This document shows, in pieces, positions 12,482 to 25,990 of a stretch of 62,622 nucleotides of DNA (positions are counted from its first letter, which is position 1; each line of letters begins with the position of its first letter). This DNA comes from Welwitschia mirabilis (Eukaryota; Gnetophyta; Gnetopsida; Welwitschiales). A program made the position numbers and the translations under genes. The notes beneath the pieces were generated by a model. It was not told the origin of the DNA. It searched no databases and worked only from the letters and a program-made list of their open reading frames with translations. Where the stretch lies: assembly GCA_051453625.1 (NCBI GenBank), contig JBOZIK010000001.1:230161569-230224190 (forward strand), given 5' to 3'.

Positions 12482-12498
12482 TTCCTAGTAATGGTGTC
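12482..12498 (-). promoter_or_regulatory. Primer binding site, tRNA-Asp type, decayed
   Basis: The minus strand reads GACACCATTACTAGGAA just downstream of the 5' LTR. The plant Athila/Tat consensus is GGCGCCGTTGCCGGGGA. All seven differences are G-to-A or C-to-T. It fixes the element's orientation and clade. Confidence 0.82.
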
Positions 12499-12507
12499 AA
12501 AATTTTA

Positions 12508-13598
12508 TGATGTGTATTTATGCTACTAATTCCAATATTATAAAGATCAAATTTGATTTGCAGCATCTAAAAAGTTGTTAATCTAATTGTACACAATACA
12601 CATTTTCATAGTGGAATCAACCAAAATGTCGTGTACTTAGAGAAGACTTCTAAAATAGAATTTAGAAAATTGATTTTAAAAGAGAAGAATAATATATTTT
12701 GGATTCCACTTTATATAAATTTAAAATAAACAATTCAAAGATAAAAACAAAATGCAATGTAATGGAATGAAATGAAATGCAATGTAATAAATAATGAATG
12801 TAATTCTAATGTAATAAATGAACTAAATTTCTAATCTACTATGACTATATTGATCCTTATAACCTATTTTAATTACAAATTCATGTCACTTAAATTGCAT
12901 TTAAGATAAGTTATAAGGAAGAACAATAAAGAATTTTAAAAGTGTTTTAATTAAATAAATATTTTTATTAAGAAAATTGAATTACATCCACTTATAACAA
13001 CAAATCCTCAATGTAAGATTCTCTACCTAACATCAAGGTAGTCCTTCTGACAAGTTAGATGGATCTTCGTACCTTCAACAATTCTCTAATTATCATAAGA
13101 ATTTAGATGGAAAAAGATGATTTGGAATATGGTCTAAAAGGGTCTATTTATAGGTCTCTAACAGGTGTGAAATGAAGAGGTATGAGTTAAATCTATACTT
13201 TCAAAATAATTTAATTAACTTTACACATTATTTTTACTGTCATCCATTATGTCATCCCCATGACATAGAGGATTACCACTCCATATCTAACTGATGCTTA
13301 GCACATGTGAATTATGCTAATTGTCATCCTGTTTATCATTTTCATGATATAGTGGATAGTCCTACTATGCTTATCATCATCTCTTGTGTTATCCCTTGAC
13401 ATATAAGATGACCATACTATGTTGATCAATTTACTTTGATCCATCATCATGTAAAAATAGCTTCTTGTGTTAGAAATTATTGCATTTTTTGATCTATATG
13501 AAAAATTTGTATAATTTTGATAAATCCTTGAAAAAATTATCAATAAGACCTGAAAATGTACTTCATAACTATATTAAATAGGTTAGTTTGGCTTTACA
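12508..13598 (-). repeat. 5' LTR of the minus-strand gypsy element
   Basis: It pairs with 6245-7309. Read on the minus strand it starts TGTAAAGCCAAACTAACC and ends near CATCATA, followed at once by the primer site. The element's promoter would lie here. Confidence 0.85.
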
Positions 13599-15119
13599 AT
13601 AGAGAAATATCACAAGAATGTAACACTTCAAATGTGGCATCAAATAACAAGTAGCTAGCAAAGTTAACATTGCTTTAGTAAAAATAAGAATCTTGTTAAG
13701 CATATCAAAGGTTATGTTTGATAGTTTTTCATCACTATGCAATGATAAAATGTACTTACATAAAGACAATTTCTTTAAATAATGTTTAATGACTTTAACA
13801 TAGTAAATGTAAACTTAGTTTGAGAGGCTAATTTCCATAATATTGTCTTAATTTCAAAAATTTAAACTATCAAATATTACATCTTACATTTCTCACAATG
13901 TAAGTTGTTTACTCTTGTAATGAGGTTTATTAGCTCTGTATCATTATTTAAGTACAATGTATTCTTTAATGTATTGAAGTTGGTATAAGTTATCTTACTT
14001 TAATCTACTGACTTCTTATGTTATAAATCCATATATTTATACATGATTTAATTTAGCTTATTATCTATGAAATTTAAACAATTTCCTTCATTCTAGTCTT
14101 AAAGAAAAATCTGTTCTTTCTTGGAAAATTCTTATTAAAACCATAAATATGCATGATGGATATGAAATATTCATGCTAACCCTTGTAACTCTAACCATAT
14201 TAAAGGATGAGACATATGTAAATAATAATTTTAGTTGGTATCATTAGGATGGAAAGTCTAATACAATTTAAACATTTTTCTTTGAAATGGATATGACTAA
14301 TAGATGAGAAGTTATTATCTATAGTTTATTATTAGATAGATATTTCTTACATTCATGAGCTAAGATGATCTATCCATCATACAAAAAAAAAAAAAAAAAG
14401 AAATACTTATGAAATCAAGATGAAAAGATAATATGAAAAAGTAAAATGATATAGTTAACTTGAAAATAATTTAGTTTACATCCATGTTTAAGTGATCTAT
14501 CTAAGTTACAATGACATGAAAAAAAGGTCAAAATTAAATGCAAAGTTATGATAGATAGCTATATAAAACTCAAAAGACGTCTAACTTACATCCATAATTC
14601 AAGTGCTATATTTAGTTCATGATATTATGATAAATTAAGGATGATAAAGAAAATCCTAAAACATGATAAGTTAAAATCCCACGTATGTAAAGAAACACAA
14701 AATATATTTAATTAAAAATCCTTATGTGAATATGGTAATTTGTAATGCAAGAGGCCTAAATCATTAGATGGTTAAATGAAAATTTATTAATGTTAAGTTT
14801 TACTCCCAAAATGACTAATAATCACATACCTTATAGGGGTTTTATCTTTCTCTCTTAAAAAAATAAAAGTATAAGGGTGAATCATTTTAGCAGAATAAGT
14901 CATCAGCTAATTTTAATTACCTTAATAATATGTTTTTTTAAAAGAGCATATGATGTAATGTTAGTGACTTGGTTATGCCTTAAAATTAGTAAATTTTAAT
15001 TAATTACAATTATACTTCTTGTCAATTTGATGATAAATTCAAGTAGACCCTACCACTATGCAACATAAATTTACATAATCTACTATCAATTACCAAGGCA
15101 TGCATAAAAATATGGACCT
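13599..15119. other. AT-rich spacer between two gypsy elements
   Basis: No coding family was found. A poly(A) run of 18 lies at about 14382-14399. The frames present are short and uninformative. Confidence 0.5.
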
Positions 15120-16076
15120 TGAGATGTGACATATTATAAAAACTTTGTAAATTTCTATCTATTAATGGCTAATAAGCCTAACAAAAATGTTATATATACA
15201 TCATAAAAAAATGCATTTTTTGATGATTAAGGGATTGTAATGCTTTAACTTATTAAAAGTTTAATTTCTATAGAAAAATGAATTATTTTGTATTATTAAA
15301 AAGACCATCATCCAATGATAGAACTATAATAATTTTGATTATTTTAAAGTGTTTTATAGTTATCATCCTATGCCATTTATGTGATAGAAAATAAGTTACA
15401 ACTAGAAGATAAGAACCTTTTAGAGGTTATACTAATGAAAGAAATACATTAATGAATAGGTTTACTTTACACATTAAGAAAAAGAGTTAGATAGTTAGAA
15501 AAATAGATAGAAATTTCTTTGTAACGTTTTCACTTTTTTGTAATTTATCATCATTGTAATAAAGATTTAGATTTGACTTTTAATTAGTTACATCTTTAGT
15601 TTCATTCCATGATAAGTTATTCATTCAAAGTTTTCTTACTATTATCATATCATAATACTCCTAATTTAAGTTCTTTTATTAATTTTAGTTTTCTTTTATT
15701 TAAAGAATTTTAATTCTTTTGATATAAGGATATTGAATTCTTAAAAGACTGAAAGTAAAAAGTTAAGTCAATTTTTCAATTATCAATTTCATTTATCACA
15801 TATTTATCAATTATCTAAGCTATAATTAGTTCAATAAATTATTGAGTTCTTTGTATAAGTGAATGTGCCATTTATTAAATGAGATGCATTTTAGTCATGA
15901 TTTCATTAGAACATTGCTTGTAGACAAGTAACTTTAAGCATACTATTGATAAGATGATAAACAATTAGTAGTATAAGACTGTGATTATTTATTTTCCATT
16001 TCACAAGGTATAAACTATTGAAACTTATGTTGTTTATTTTATTTTCCTTTTCATCACAATGAAAGTATTATTGCTT
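15120..16076 (+). repeat. 5' LTR of the Athila-type element, first part
   Basis: It aligns with about 42508-43712. Landmarks shared in order are a GGACCTTGA / GGTCCTGA edge, ATACATCATAA, TCCATGATAAGT, AATTTCATTTATCACATATT and AAACTATTAGTAGTATA-like words. The match stops abruptly near 16076 and resumes near 20127. Confidence 0.82.
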
Positions 16077-19000
16077 TTTGGAACAAGTAACTCCCCTTGC
16101 TCCCATACACCATATTGCTAATGTCGTGTATATGAGAGGCATGAAAAATATAGGATAAAGAGCTGGTTTGGATAAGGATTGATCCCACTCTTTTCTTATC
16201 ATGTTTGTAGGTGGGATTTGTATGGTTTTTAGAGTGGGGATGGTTTTTTGATAGGTTATGTCCACATATATAACAAAACAACTAAAGCCACCAACCATCC
16301 ATTTGCACACCATCCACCCCTACACATAATTAATATCCTATATTACACAATGTTTTTAATACATGTTATTTCCTAAATTATGTAATACATTTTGGTATTA
16401 AATTTTTAAACCATATCATTTTGGTTAATTTAAGTATTATAGAAATTATTATAATCAATAATGTTTTATAATTCTTATGTCAAAGGTATATCTTAAATTA
16501 TTAGTGCTTATATCTTCATCTAATTAATTAATCTCACTTTTAATAATTTTAGAATTTTAATTAAATTTGATAATAATTATGTCATGAGAATGTTTTGTGA
16601 GAAAATAATTAATAAACAAAGGAAAATAAAAGGGTAAAGATACAAAAGTTACATTAGTAAATTAAAATTTTCATGAAAATATAAAATAATATAAAATAGC
16701 TACATTGATGACATATGACACACTTATTCTACTCATTTATACATGTGCCCTGTCTATTTTTAAAAAGTAAAATTACTTGATAAAAATCTAGAAATAATGA
16801 TAGAGCACTATATTCAACTATGATATTTCTTACATTCAACAATGACATCACTTTATTATGATTTATGGTGATTGAATGAATTATAATGAGCATCTAAGAA
16901 AGGACATGGCTTCTTATCCACAACCTAAGAAGGATGAAGAGTAGAATTTATTTTATCATGATTTTTATCGTTCTTAACATTTGTAAAAATATTTTACGTT
17001 TTTTTTATTCATTGAAATTGAAAATTATCTTATGATGACAAATGATAGTTTGTGAATTTATTATTTTGCATTTTTTTGGATTAATTAAATATGGTTATGA
17101 GTCTATGAAGGATTAAGGATAAACTATCATAAGAAAATAATGTATTTAATTAATATTGCTAATTTAAGTAAGAAATTTACTTACCATAGCTAGGTGAATG
17201 ACATATCTTTTTGTAATTTATGCACAGATGCCACTTTTACCCAACTTCTCATGAATTAATCTACTATGACTTTTATTGATCGATCTTTTTTAGTTTTTTC
17301 ATTGAAAGATCTTTTCCATCTTTTTATTGATTTGTCTTTTTCAAAAAAGGTGATTATGTTATTGTGTGAGTAAAATGAAGATAATGATCTTTAACCAATG
17401 GAACCAAGGCTCTTTAATCCATTAACTTTTATAAATATAGGCCTATCCTCCATTTAAAAAAAAAAATTAACTTTCATGTAAGGATATGCTATCAAAATTC
17501 TTTCTCATTTCCTCATCCTTTTCTTTTTTAATCCTCCTACTTGAGTGTGGAGCTTGAATATTAAACTTTTCAAGCTTGATATCTTAGTAGATTAGAGCCA
17601 AGGATTCTTAATCTTGAAATTTTACTAATATTTATCCATCAGGGAGTCACTAACTTCTAATATCTATAAGGAAGATTCTTTACGAATATTGTTCATATGG
17701 TCTTTGTTTTAAAGATTCTAGTGGGATGATAAAATGTTATACTAGTTGATTGTGCATGGTTATTATACCATTATGTTATAAAATTTTATTTCCTTCTATT
17801 GGCTCTTACTAAGAAGATGGGGAAAAATGAGGGATCTCTTCATATACTTGATGATGAAGGTTACTAATGGAGGATTATAGTTGAATAATTGATGGATTCA
17901 CAATAATGTTTAAATACTCAAGTTATTGTACATTACATCATATTTACATGCATTTTTGAGATTTATTAAGCATTATATTGCATTATAATATACTCCCATG
18001 GATGAAGTGACTAATCCTCATATCTTATAAAATCTTAAGGCTCATTATATCCAATTGTTTGAGTTGAAGTTATAAACAAAGTTTATTTCTTATTTCAAAA
18101 TTAAAACTTAAATTTATTTAATTATTTACTTAAAAATTTTTACATTAACTATTTTTAATATTTTTTCTTAAATTAATTTCTAAAGTTTAATTATAAGCTT
18201 TAAGCATCTAGATTTACTATAGTTTCAAAATACCAAAAATGGAATCCTTAAAATGGTAATACTTAGTTGAATATTAATAAAAACCTACTAATATTTGTTT
18301 TATAATTGTAGGACTATGTTAGGGATAAAAAAAATTCAAAATCAATAGTTTTTCTTGTATTAAATACATTTATAGCAGTTCTTTTATGTAATTAACTCTA
18401 AAAATAAACACAAAAACACTGTGTAAATAATTCTTTTTTAAGACTTAAAAATCAATTATGAGTATCAATTGAGAGAACTACATATAATTTAATAACCTTT
18501 CTAATGAATTCTTATTCACTTAAAAAATCATGATAGTTTAGGAGTTATTTCCATTTTAGTGTAAGATAATAATCTATAAATTTATAATTGAAAGATAACT
18601 TTTATAGTTAGGTTATAAATTTGGAAAATATGGTTATTCATATTTTTAACTAATAAAGTCAATTATGAGGAACTATATTAGGATTTTAGTTTAAGAAAAA
18701 GTAGTTTAATTTATTTTTAAATTTATAAATAAAAATTATTAATTATTATTTTTAATACCTAAGAAGTTTATAAACTATGATTAGTTGCAATAATTATATA
18801 AAATTATTTAATGTATACATTCTAAGATTTCAAAGCTTGATAATAATAATAATTAATATAATTTTAATTTTATATCATTTTTCTTTAATTAGGGATTTTG
18901 ACTAACGCCTTTATTTTTTAAAAGTTAAGGCCATGATTTAAGCATAACTATGTAGTAATCCTATGAGTAGATACATGACCCTTCTAATATTTTTAATGTT

Positions 19001-20126
19001 AGTGTTCTATAATATATATGTCCATATTTAGTTTTATTTTATCATTCATAATTAAAATTACCTAAGTTAATATGAAATTGTGCATGAAGAATTACTTTCA
19101 TAAGTAGAAACTTGGATATGATAATGTGCATTATGGAAAGAGTTTTCAATTATATCATGTACAAAAAGAATAAGTTCTTTTTTTCAACAACTATCTATTA
19201 ATATACTTATCAAGATAAAATATGTTTCTTTCATTAAAAATGAGCATGAATATGTGTATGTGTGTATTTCCTATTTGTCTTTGCATTGATTGTTAATAAA
19301 ATAAAATTATAGAAGTTAGAATTACTTATTAGGTAATTATCAACTAAATATTTACATGAAATATAATTCTATGCTATACTTATATGGTGTATTCACTCAA
19401 CTAGATCAAGATGATTTAAACAATTATATATTATAATACTTGGATTTCATCATGAAGATGCATTGCATTACATTGCATTTTTTTTTATAAACATTTTGAA
19501 AGTGATTTTAATCATCATTTTCCTATCCAGCATATGCATGAACTTGCTTCAACTTATTATCCCAAGCATTTGGTATTAGACTATTATGTTACGTCATCTT
19601 GAGATGTTTTAAGAAAGCTGAGGTCTTTTGTAAGCATGCATCCACCTCATGAATCAACTATCACCTTTTTTATGATCTGTTTGGGTATATTCTAAGCTTG
19701 GAATTAAGTCACATCATGTTTGAATTATTTAGAATGTATCTAAATGATGGCTAGATATTGAGTTAGAATGCTATTAATAAGAGTTACAACCTCCTTTTAT
19801 ATTGGTTAAGAATTATCCTAAAATTTATCCATGTTTTCATTAAATAAGTTTACATCTCTTCAAGTATTTATAAGATTTCTTTGTGTGGTGAAAACTAAGA
19901 GGAAGTTTAGGCTACAAAAATATGACTTTGCTTTTATTTATAAACTAGATTAATTTTGTTTAAATGTAATAATTATTTTTCTATTTTTTCATAATACCAT
20001 TAAAGTATACTAATAAGGGATAAGTAATAGTTTATCCTAGGTTCTGCTAGGTGCTTAAGTAAAATACATATGTGTTAAAAAAAGGGTATTCAATTAGGGT
20101 AATTAAAGTTAGGTTATTATAGTTAT
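16077..20126. mobile_element. Unidentified ~4 kb insertion splitting the Athila 5' LTR
   Basis: The 3' LTR runs without a break where the 5' LTR is interrupted, so this block is an insertion, or a chain of insertions. Its left end (about 16080-16320) is noticeably more GC-rich than the rest. It holds two overlapping minus-strand open frames of 75 and 81 codons with no family I recognise. A TATA-like TATAAATATAGGCC lies near 17.43 kb. I could not find terminal repeats, inverted ends or pol motifs, so the class is unknown. A solo LTR is one possibility. Confidence 0.65.
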
Positions 20127-20280
20127 TTTGATTAATTAGTTATTATTAAAGCAAAAAACCTAATAGATGAGGGTAATTTTCTTATCCTATGTTTTGTTAT
20201 CTTAAATTCACATCCAAAGCCTCTATGAATGTGAAAAGACACATTGAAAGTTAGCTTGGTCAAATCTTATTACTATCACA
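20127..20280 (+). repeat. 5' LTR of the Athila-type element, second part
   Basis: ATTAGTTATTATTAAA, then TTATCTTAAATTCACATCC and a TTACTATCACA end match 43726-43870, which ends TTACTATTACA. The CA end directly precedes the primer site. Confidence 0.82.
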
Positions 20281-20285
20281 TTCTT

Positions 20286-20305
20286 GACATCATTACTATG
20301 GATGA
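20286..20305 (+). promoter_or_regulatory. Primer binding site, tRNA-Asp type, decayed
   Basis: GACATCATTACTATGGATGA lies 5 bases after the LTR end. Against GGCGCCGTTGCCGGGGA, seven of eight differences are G-to-A or C-to-T. This shows that 15120-20280 is a 5' LTR on the plus strand. Confidence 0.75.
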
Positions 20306-23210
20306 ATTAGTAATTTAAGATCTTGGAGTAAGCTTGAATTTATTTTTCAAATAATAAAGTATGTTGATCAACTTTTTCCTCTTTTGAAATGCATTGAGTG
20401 TTGATTAATTAGTTTATTTATCTACTGAAATGTATCTAAATGGATATTTCTTCTCATAATTTTAAATTTTTATATTTGAAATTTGGTTTCCATATATTAC
20501 TTTATTAACATTGAAATTTATTCTTTTAAAAAATAATTCTTTTTCTATCATTCTTTTATTTTAGTTTAAGTATTAATTTTATTATGCCTCATTACAATGT
20601 TATTTTATTCTAGATCACTAGGCAAGAGATTCTATCATAGTTCAACATAGTGTATTAACTTCATAATTACATTGTGATAAAATTGAATTTTTGATTTTTC
20701 ATAGTCTTATGCATTAGTCATTATTTTATATTGTGTAGTGATTATTTCATATTTGTCATAGTTGGCTCTTATATATCTCATGTTAAAATAAAACCTGTTA
20801 TACTTAGTTTTATTTTTCAATTAATTTAGAATTTTGAGTTTTATTTCAAATTTTGATTAATGAGGTGATTTCTTCAATTTTGTTTTATCATTCAGTTTAT
20901 AATAATCATTTATATTAAATTAAAATATTATAATTAATCTTTTACTTCCAAAAATATATACTTATAATTTTTTTGATACTTTAAGGTATATCGGAAGATT
21001 TTAAAGAATAAAGCCAAATGAAGATAACTATGAGGAAAGTGGAAAATTTTGGAACTAGAGCTCCACATCAAAAACTTGGATCTACTATCCTAAACTTTCT
21101 AATTGCATTAAAAGAAAACCATATTTTAAGTTAATGGCATCATGATCAAAGTTCTTTTTTCCTTTTTCCTTTTTTTGTTAAAGAAAGCATGGATGAGTGG
21201 GGAAAATATTAGGAATTCATAATACATATAATAATTTTTGAATAGAGTTTAAAAAGGTTTTATTTCATTATAAGAAAAAAAGAAATGTTTTTCAGATGAA
21301 CAAAATTTATTTCTTTTCTTTTCTTTAATAAGTAAACTTCAAGTTATATTTTAAACCGTTAATTTTATGCATAAGCCAAAAAATAGAAACATCCAAGCTT
21401 AAATCACATAACTTATAAAATAAAAATCATTCAACAATCGAAAAAAGTTCATAATAAATAATAAATCAAAGGAAATATTTTGAAGAATTAGAAAATATAA
21501 AGAATAATCATTCTACTCTAGTAAACTCATTAGTCCTCAATCTAATTTAAAGGTTTTACCAATATTATCAACATACCCAATAGATCATTCCCAACTTAAA
21601 AATCTTAAAGGAAGTAATAAGTGGATTATTAAACCTAGAAGATAAATCTCTTATAACCCCTACAACCTCTCAATCATTATGACTCATTAAGAAATATTCA
21701 GTGAAAGTAAAGTTTAAACTAGTAGGAAATACTATAGAATTTACTTTTATTAAATCACAACACTTATCCAACTTTCTAGTCAACATGAGTTAGTAATTAA
21801 ATAGTTCTACTACACTAGAAGGAGTAATGGAAGATGCCATTAAAAGAGAAAATCCTTTATTTGCAACATTAACTTATCCTCTAATAGGGCCTTCTTATAT
21901 GATAACATACATTAGTCTTATACTAGAGAGAAAAAGAAAAGGCAAATAAATTATTAAACCAAAATATTAATAACAACAACTAGGTATGCCTTTGTTTTTA
22001 TGAAAATTCATCAAATAAATGTAAGAACTCAATGCATCTTTAAATAAATTAAGTAGGTAAGTGTAAAACTAGTATTTGAATTGTCCATAACCAATTCAAA
22101 ATCAAACTAATAGACTTGATTATGCAATTACAAATGTTAATACTATGTAGTTACAATCAAAATTCATTTTCAAATAAAACTTTACATTGTGTGCTGACAT
22201 CAATACTTTAATTAAAAATACTTATAGTAAACTCTAAAATTACAATATCGCCTACAAATTGCAATCAAACTTTTAATAAAATAGGTCAAGTTATGCCACT
22301 ATATTTTTTTTCAATGCTAGTCATGTAAATATTTATAGGAATTCAACTTAGCATGTTTCCATAGTACACTCAACATCATCTAACCTATAGTAAAAGAACT
22401 ATATGTCAATTGTAGTTTCTCACATGAACAAATATTAATTCATAATCTTATACTATTGAATTAATTTAGTTTTTCTTAATAAATCAATCATATTTTGAAA
22501 AATTAGTAAGGACTAATACAAATAATTTAGCTTAACCTTATTAAACATTAAAGGATTTGAACTTTTCATGTGGACACATATATGATGAAACCTTCATATT
22601 CTCACTAGGGTTAGATGTTAAGGTTTGAAAGGTGTAACTTTTACCATAATTTTAGGGAAGTAATGGAGAATATCCAATGATTCATATAATTAAATTTGAA
22701 AATATGGTAGGGTTCTTAACTCTCATAGCCACTAATAAGACTAAGATGATTACTTTTAGAACAACTTTAAAAAAAAAGATTAGCTTTTGTTATAAATTAT
22801 TTAAAATACAGTTAGATCATGAGAAGTGTTTAAGAATGCTTTTATGAGAAAGTTACCTTTTGATGGTCAGCTATATAATCTAAATTAAGTTAGCTACAAC
22901 TGTGTAGAAGTCAATGTAATTAAAGATAATATATCACTAGTTATTAACTCAACTTTCTTTGCATATAAGCTGGTTGTTGATACTACTTCATTGGTTGCTA
23001 AGTGAGCAACTAGTTTTATTAAGCCACAAGTGAGATTATGCTTCCTTCATAAAACCCACATATAAATAGATCAGGTAGATACTACATAAGAACAAAGTAG
23101 TCTATTAAAAAGTAGATTAGTGAACCTTGACATGTATAGTACTTACTTACATAGAAAAATTCATACACCACCTTGATCCCTTCATTAAAACCAATTGATG
23201 AGTTTTTAAT
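20306..23210. other. Long leader of the Athila-type element
   Basis: About 2.9 kb separates the primer site from the first recognisable gag sequence. It is AT-rich with a pyrimidine-rich patch near 21.16 kb. The amino-terminal half of gag should lie in the last kilobase but I could not recognise it, so it is either very decayed or replaced. Confidence 0.5.
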
Positions 23211-24165
23211 AAAAATAAAAAAATATTATGAAGAATATTATGAGAGGTTTTGTAGGTTATTTAAAAGGAATTATCATCATGGATTCCCATCACCATCTTC
23301 TTAAATATTCATAGACGAATAAGATAAATATGCGAGACAACATCTACATTTTATAGTATGTGAAAACATTTGGGAAAAAACCACTTAAGAAAGCATTCAA
23401 GATTTTAAAATATTTAATTATCTAAGTAAAAGACGGTCCACCAAACTAATCAAATAATATGATTTTGCTTTATAACAAGCCATAATGGTTAGAAAGACTA
23501 AAGAGATGATGTTGAAAATATGAATGTCATGACTATGATAGCATTTCAAATCCTTCATCCATTAAAAAAGTTAGTTTTAGTAGTTCAAAATGTAACACCT
23601 CTAAATCCCACAATCATTGTACCTAAAATTCAATTAGATCCTAATTCCACTATCATAGTAAATTTTTACTTAAGCATTCATTATGCGTAAGTAGAACATT
23701 AGACATAGTCCTGTGGATCCTAGTCAGATGAACTATATTTGTAATACTCCTACAAATCTACTTTAAACTCATGTCATAAGATAATTCCATAGATTACTAA
23801 ACACATAATGGCAAGGATACCCCTTATCCAAAAATACCATCATACCTACCTAATATGCATAAACCTCAAACTCCAATGAGGTTATGTCATGGTAATAATG
23901 AAAATATTGGATTTATACAATTTTACAATAAGAAAATCATAACTCAAGGAGTGGATCAATATATGGACCTCATGAATGAAAAAGTACAAAACATGGAATG
24001 AATGATTATAGATTTCATACAAAGGTAGTAAGGGGATGTACCTTTTCATGGAGAACTAAATTCTACCAATAAGCCTCATGTGAAAGCTCAATTATTTGTA
24101 ACTTAAAGTGGAAAATAATTAAAAATACCAATAAGTAGTCAACCATTAAAAAATAAGAATAAAAT
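23211..24165 (+). pseudogene. Gag remnant, Athila-type
   Basis: EEYYERFCRLFKRNYHHGFP matches the capsid signature in which E-x-x-x-x-WERFK-x-LL is followed by CPHHG. Frames then break. Further on, KPLKKAFKILKYL resembles the helix after GG-x-x-x-KT. Near 24.03 kb the frame ends with HGELNSTNKPHVKAQLF and an interrupted SGK, equivalent to the PSNTE-x-NP...KAITLRSGK end of plant gypsy gags. No zinc knuckle was found. Stops and frame changes are frequent. Confidence 0.75.
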
Positions 24166-24546
24166 TACATCAGAGTCTAAAGGAAATAAAGAATAGAAAT
24201 TCAAAGAAACATTTCCTATAGAGGAATTTATACTAGAGGAGATACTTAAGGGAAAAAATTCATTTTCTCCTCTTTCTACCTAAGTATTAAATCAATTAGT
24301 ATCTCATCCAATATTTTCAAAAATATTAAAATTAAACTTTGTTGATGATAAAGATTTAAATTCAATTAAAAAACCATTAATACAAGATCTTTGTACTTCA
24401 AATAGATCAAAGATCTATGTTAAAAAAAAAAAAAGAAAATTTATTCTTCAATAAGTTCACTTGATTAAAAACATAACTTAACTAATGAAGAATAAGATAG
24501 TGATCCTATATCATCAAATATTTAATGTATTGATAATAAAGAATAA
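24166..24546 (+). pseudogene. Gag-protease linker remnant, Athila-type
   Basis: This Lys/Ser/Glu-rich translated stretch (for example EEFILEEILKGKNSFSPLS) joins gag to protease. No conserved motif is expected here in the family. Confidence 0.5.
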
Positions 24547-24831
24547 ATGTATCATATTGTATTACATTTAGAATCTACTATAAACATCATGCCTTCCTAC
24601 CTTTGTGAGACCTTGAGTCTAATAGAATTTATGAAAACTAACATGACTCTATCTTTAATAAATGTTTCTATTATAAACCTAAAAGGAATTATTGAAAATG
24701 TATTAGTTCAAGTTGATCAAGGAAGATTCTATGTTGATTTTATTATTCTAAACGTTTTAGAATTTTTTTTTCCAATTATCTTATGTAGACCATGGTTAGC
24801 TATAGTAGATTCTATAATTCTTATTAAATAG
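24547..24831 (+). pseudogene. Aspartic protease remnant, Athila-type
   Basis: This 94-codon open stretch contains LESTINIMPSYLCETLSL, then GIIENVLVQVD, YVDFIILNVLE and FPIILCRPWLA. These align with LDLGASxNxMPxSLYExL, GIVEDVLVKV, FPVDFxVLD and PIILGRPFLA of plant gypsy retropepsins. The catalytic Asp position reads Glu (L-E-S-T), so it would be inactive. It is the longest clean coding match in this element. The open length is a remnant, not a separate gene. Confidence 0.85.
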
Positions 24832-25330
24832 GATTAGTTTAATTAATCCTTATATCTAAAAATAAATTTAAACATTTTTAATCCATCCAAGTATAAGAAA
24901 GAAGAAAAACATAGGGATGAATCAAGATCCATTTATATAGCTACTAAAGCCATTCTTGTTATTGATATGCTTTAATTACTATTGGAAAATGAAGATGAAT
25001 ATCACCTAAATTTTAATGCTTATAGCAAGAAGTAAACAAAATAGAAAAGATAATGCTATTTTAACCTTCAAACAATCAAGATGTCATAGAATCAAATGAA
25101 AATCAAGAATCCTTAAAAATCAAAGAATTATCATCCAATCCTATATATATATAACCTGTAACTATCAAAAAAGAATTAGATCTAGAAAAATGGAAACAAT
25201 TGATTGAAACACTTAAGAAAAATAATAGGGATTTTTTCCTAGTTACATAAATATCTTTAGAAATAAATATTACTAGTTTTGGTGATGTATAAGTTTTATT
25301 TGGAAGAAAAAATAAAACTCATAAGGAAAC

Positions 25331-25990
25331 CACCTTGATGTTTAGATCCTACATTATGAAAGGTAATTAAGAAAGAGGTCCATAAGTTATGAAAAAAGGG
25401 CATAATATATCCTATATCAGTTAGTGAATAAATAAGTTCAATTACATTTGTGTCAAAAAAGAACAGAAAGTGGTGAATCTATATTAACTTTAGAAAGATA
25501 AATGAACAAATGAAAAAGGATCATTTTCACATACCATACATTGATATATGAATATTATTATTTTCTAGGTATGCCTAGTTATTATAATCCAATTGCTATA
25601 GTAACTGAATATGAATAAAAACAATCTTGAATTCACCCTTTAAAACATATGCCTATTTAAGAATGCCTTTTTCATTATATGATGCATCCACTACCTTTAA
25701 ATGAGCTATGATATCTATTGTTTTTAATATGTTGGAATAATTTCTTGAAATGTTCATAGATGATTTTTGAATATAAGGTGGTTATTTTAATCAATCTTTA
25801 TGACATCATTGTAAAGTTTTATTATGTTGCATAAAAACAATTGAAATTAGTTTGGGGGAAAAAACATTTTATGATAAAAAGTAGAATTGTCTTAGGTCAT
25901 ACTATGTTATGAATAGGAATAATTATGGATATAAAGGAAATTTAAGTAATCACATATTTATCAAACTTAACTAATCTTAAAACATTAAGA
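25331..25990 (+). pseudogene. Reverse transcriptase remnant, Athila-type
   Basis: KKGIIYPISVSE, a stop, then ISSITFVSKKN and INFRKINEQMKKDHFHIPYID match the RT fingers block, with its GIIYPISDSEWVSP, K-x-D-Y-RKLN and KDHFPLPFID words. FNMLE, a stop, then FLEMFIDDF (about 25735-25768) keeps the x-x-DD catalytic box. A stop replaces an expected Gln just before the box, and frames shift at least twice between blocks. Confidence 0.85.

Larger units (their letters stand above)
6245..13598 (-). mobile_element. Degenerate Tat/Athila-group Ty3/gypsy retrotransposon
   Basis: A full-length but internally deleted LTR element lies on the minus strand. Direct repeats of about 1.07 kb bound it (6245-7309 and 12508-13598). 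A tRNA-Asp-type primer site lies next to the 5' LTR. Gag, zinc knuckle, protease, the linker before RT and the integrase C-terminus follow in the correct 5' to 3' order. RT, RNase H and the integrase core are absent between about 9257 and 9035. All frames carry stops. No matching target-site duplication is visible, consistent with age. Two N runs (8263-8384 and 9998-10007) lie inside it, and the second falls at the catalytic end of the protease. Confidence 0.88.

Noticed and set aside
16054-16313. Minus-strand frames of 75 and 81 codons, briefly considered as a TSPO-like membrane protein
   Set aside because: Only a loose resemblance in hydrophobic pattern. No conserved motif matched, so no function was assigned.
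24547-24831. Stand-alone aspartic protease gene
   Set aside because: The catalytic Asp is lost, and flanking gag and RT remnants show it is part of a retrotransposon polyprotein.
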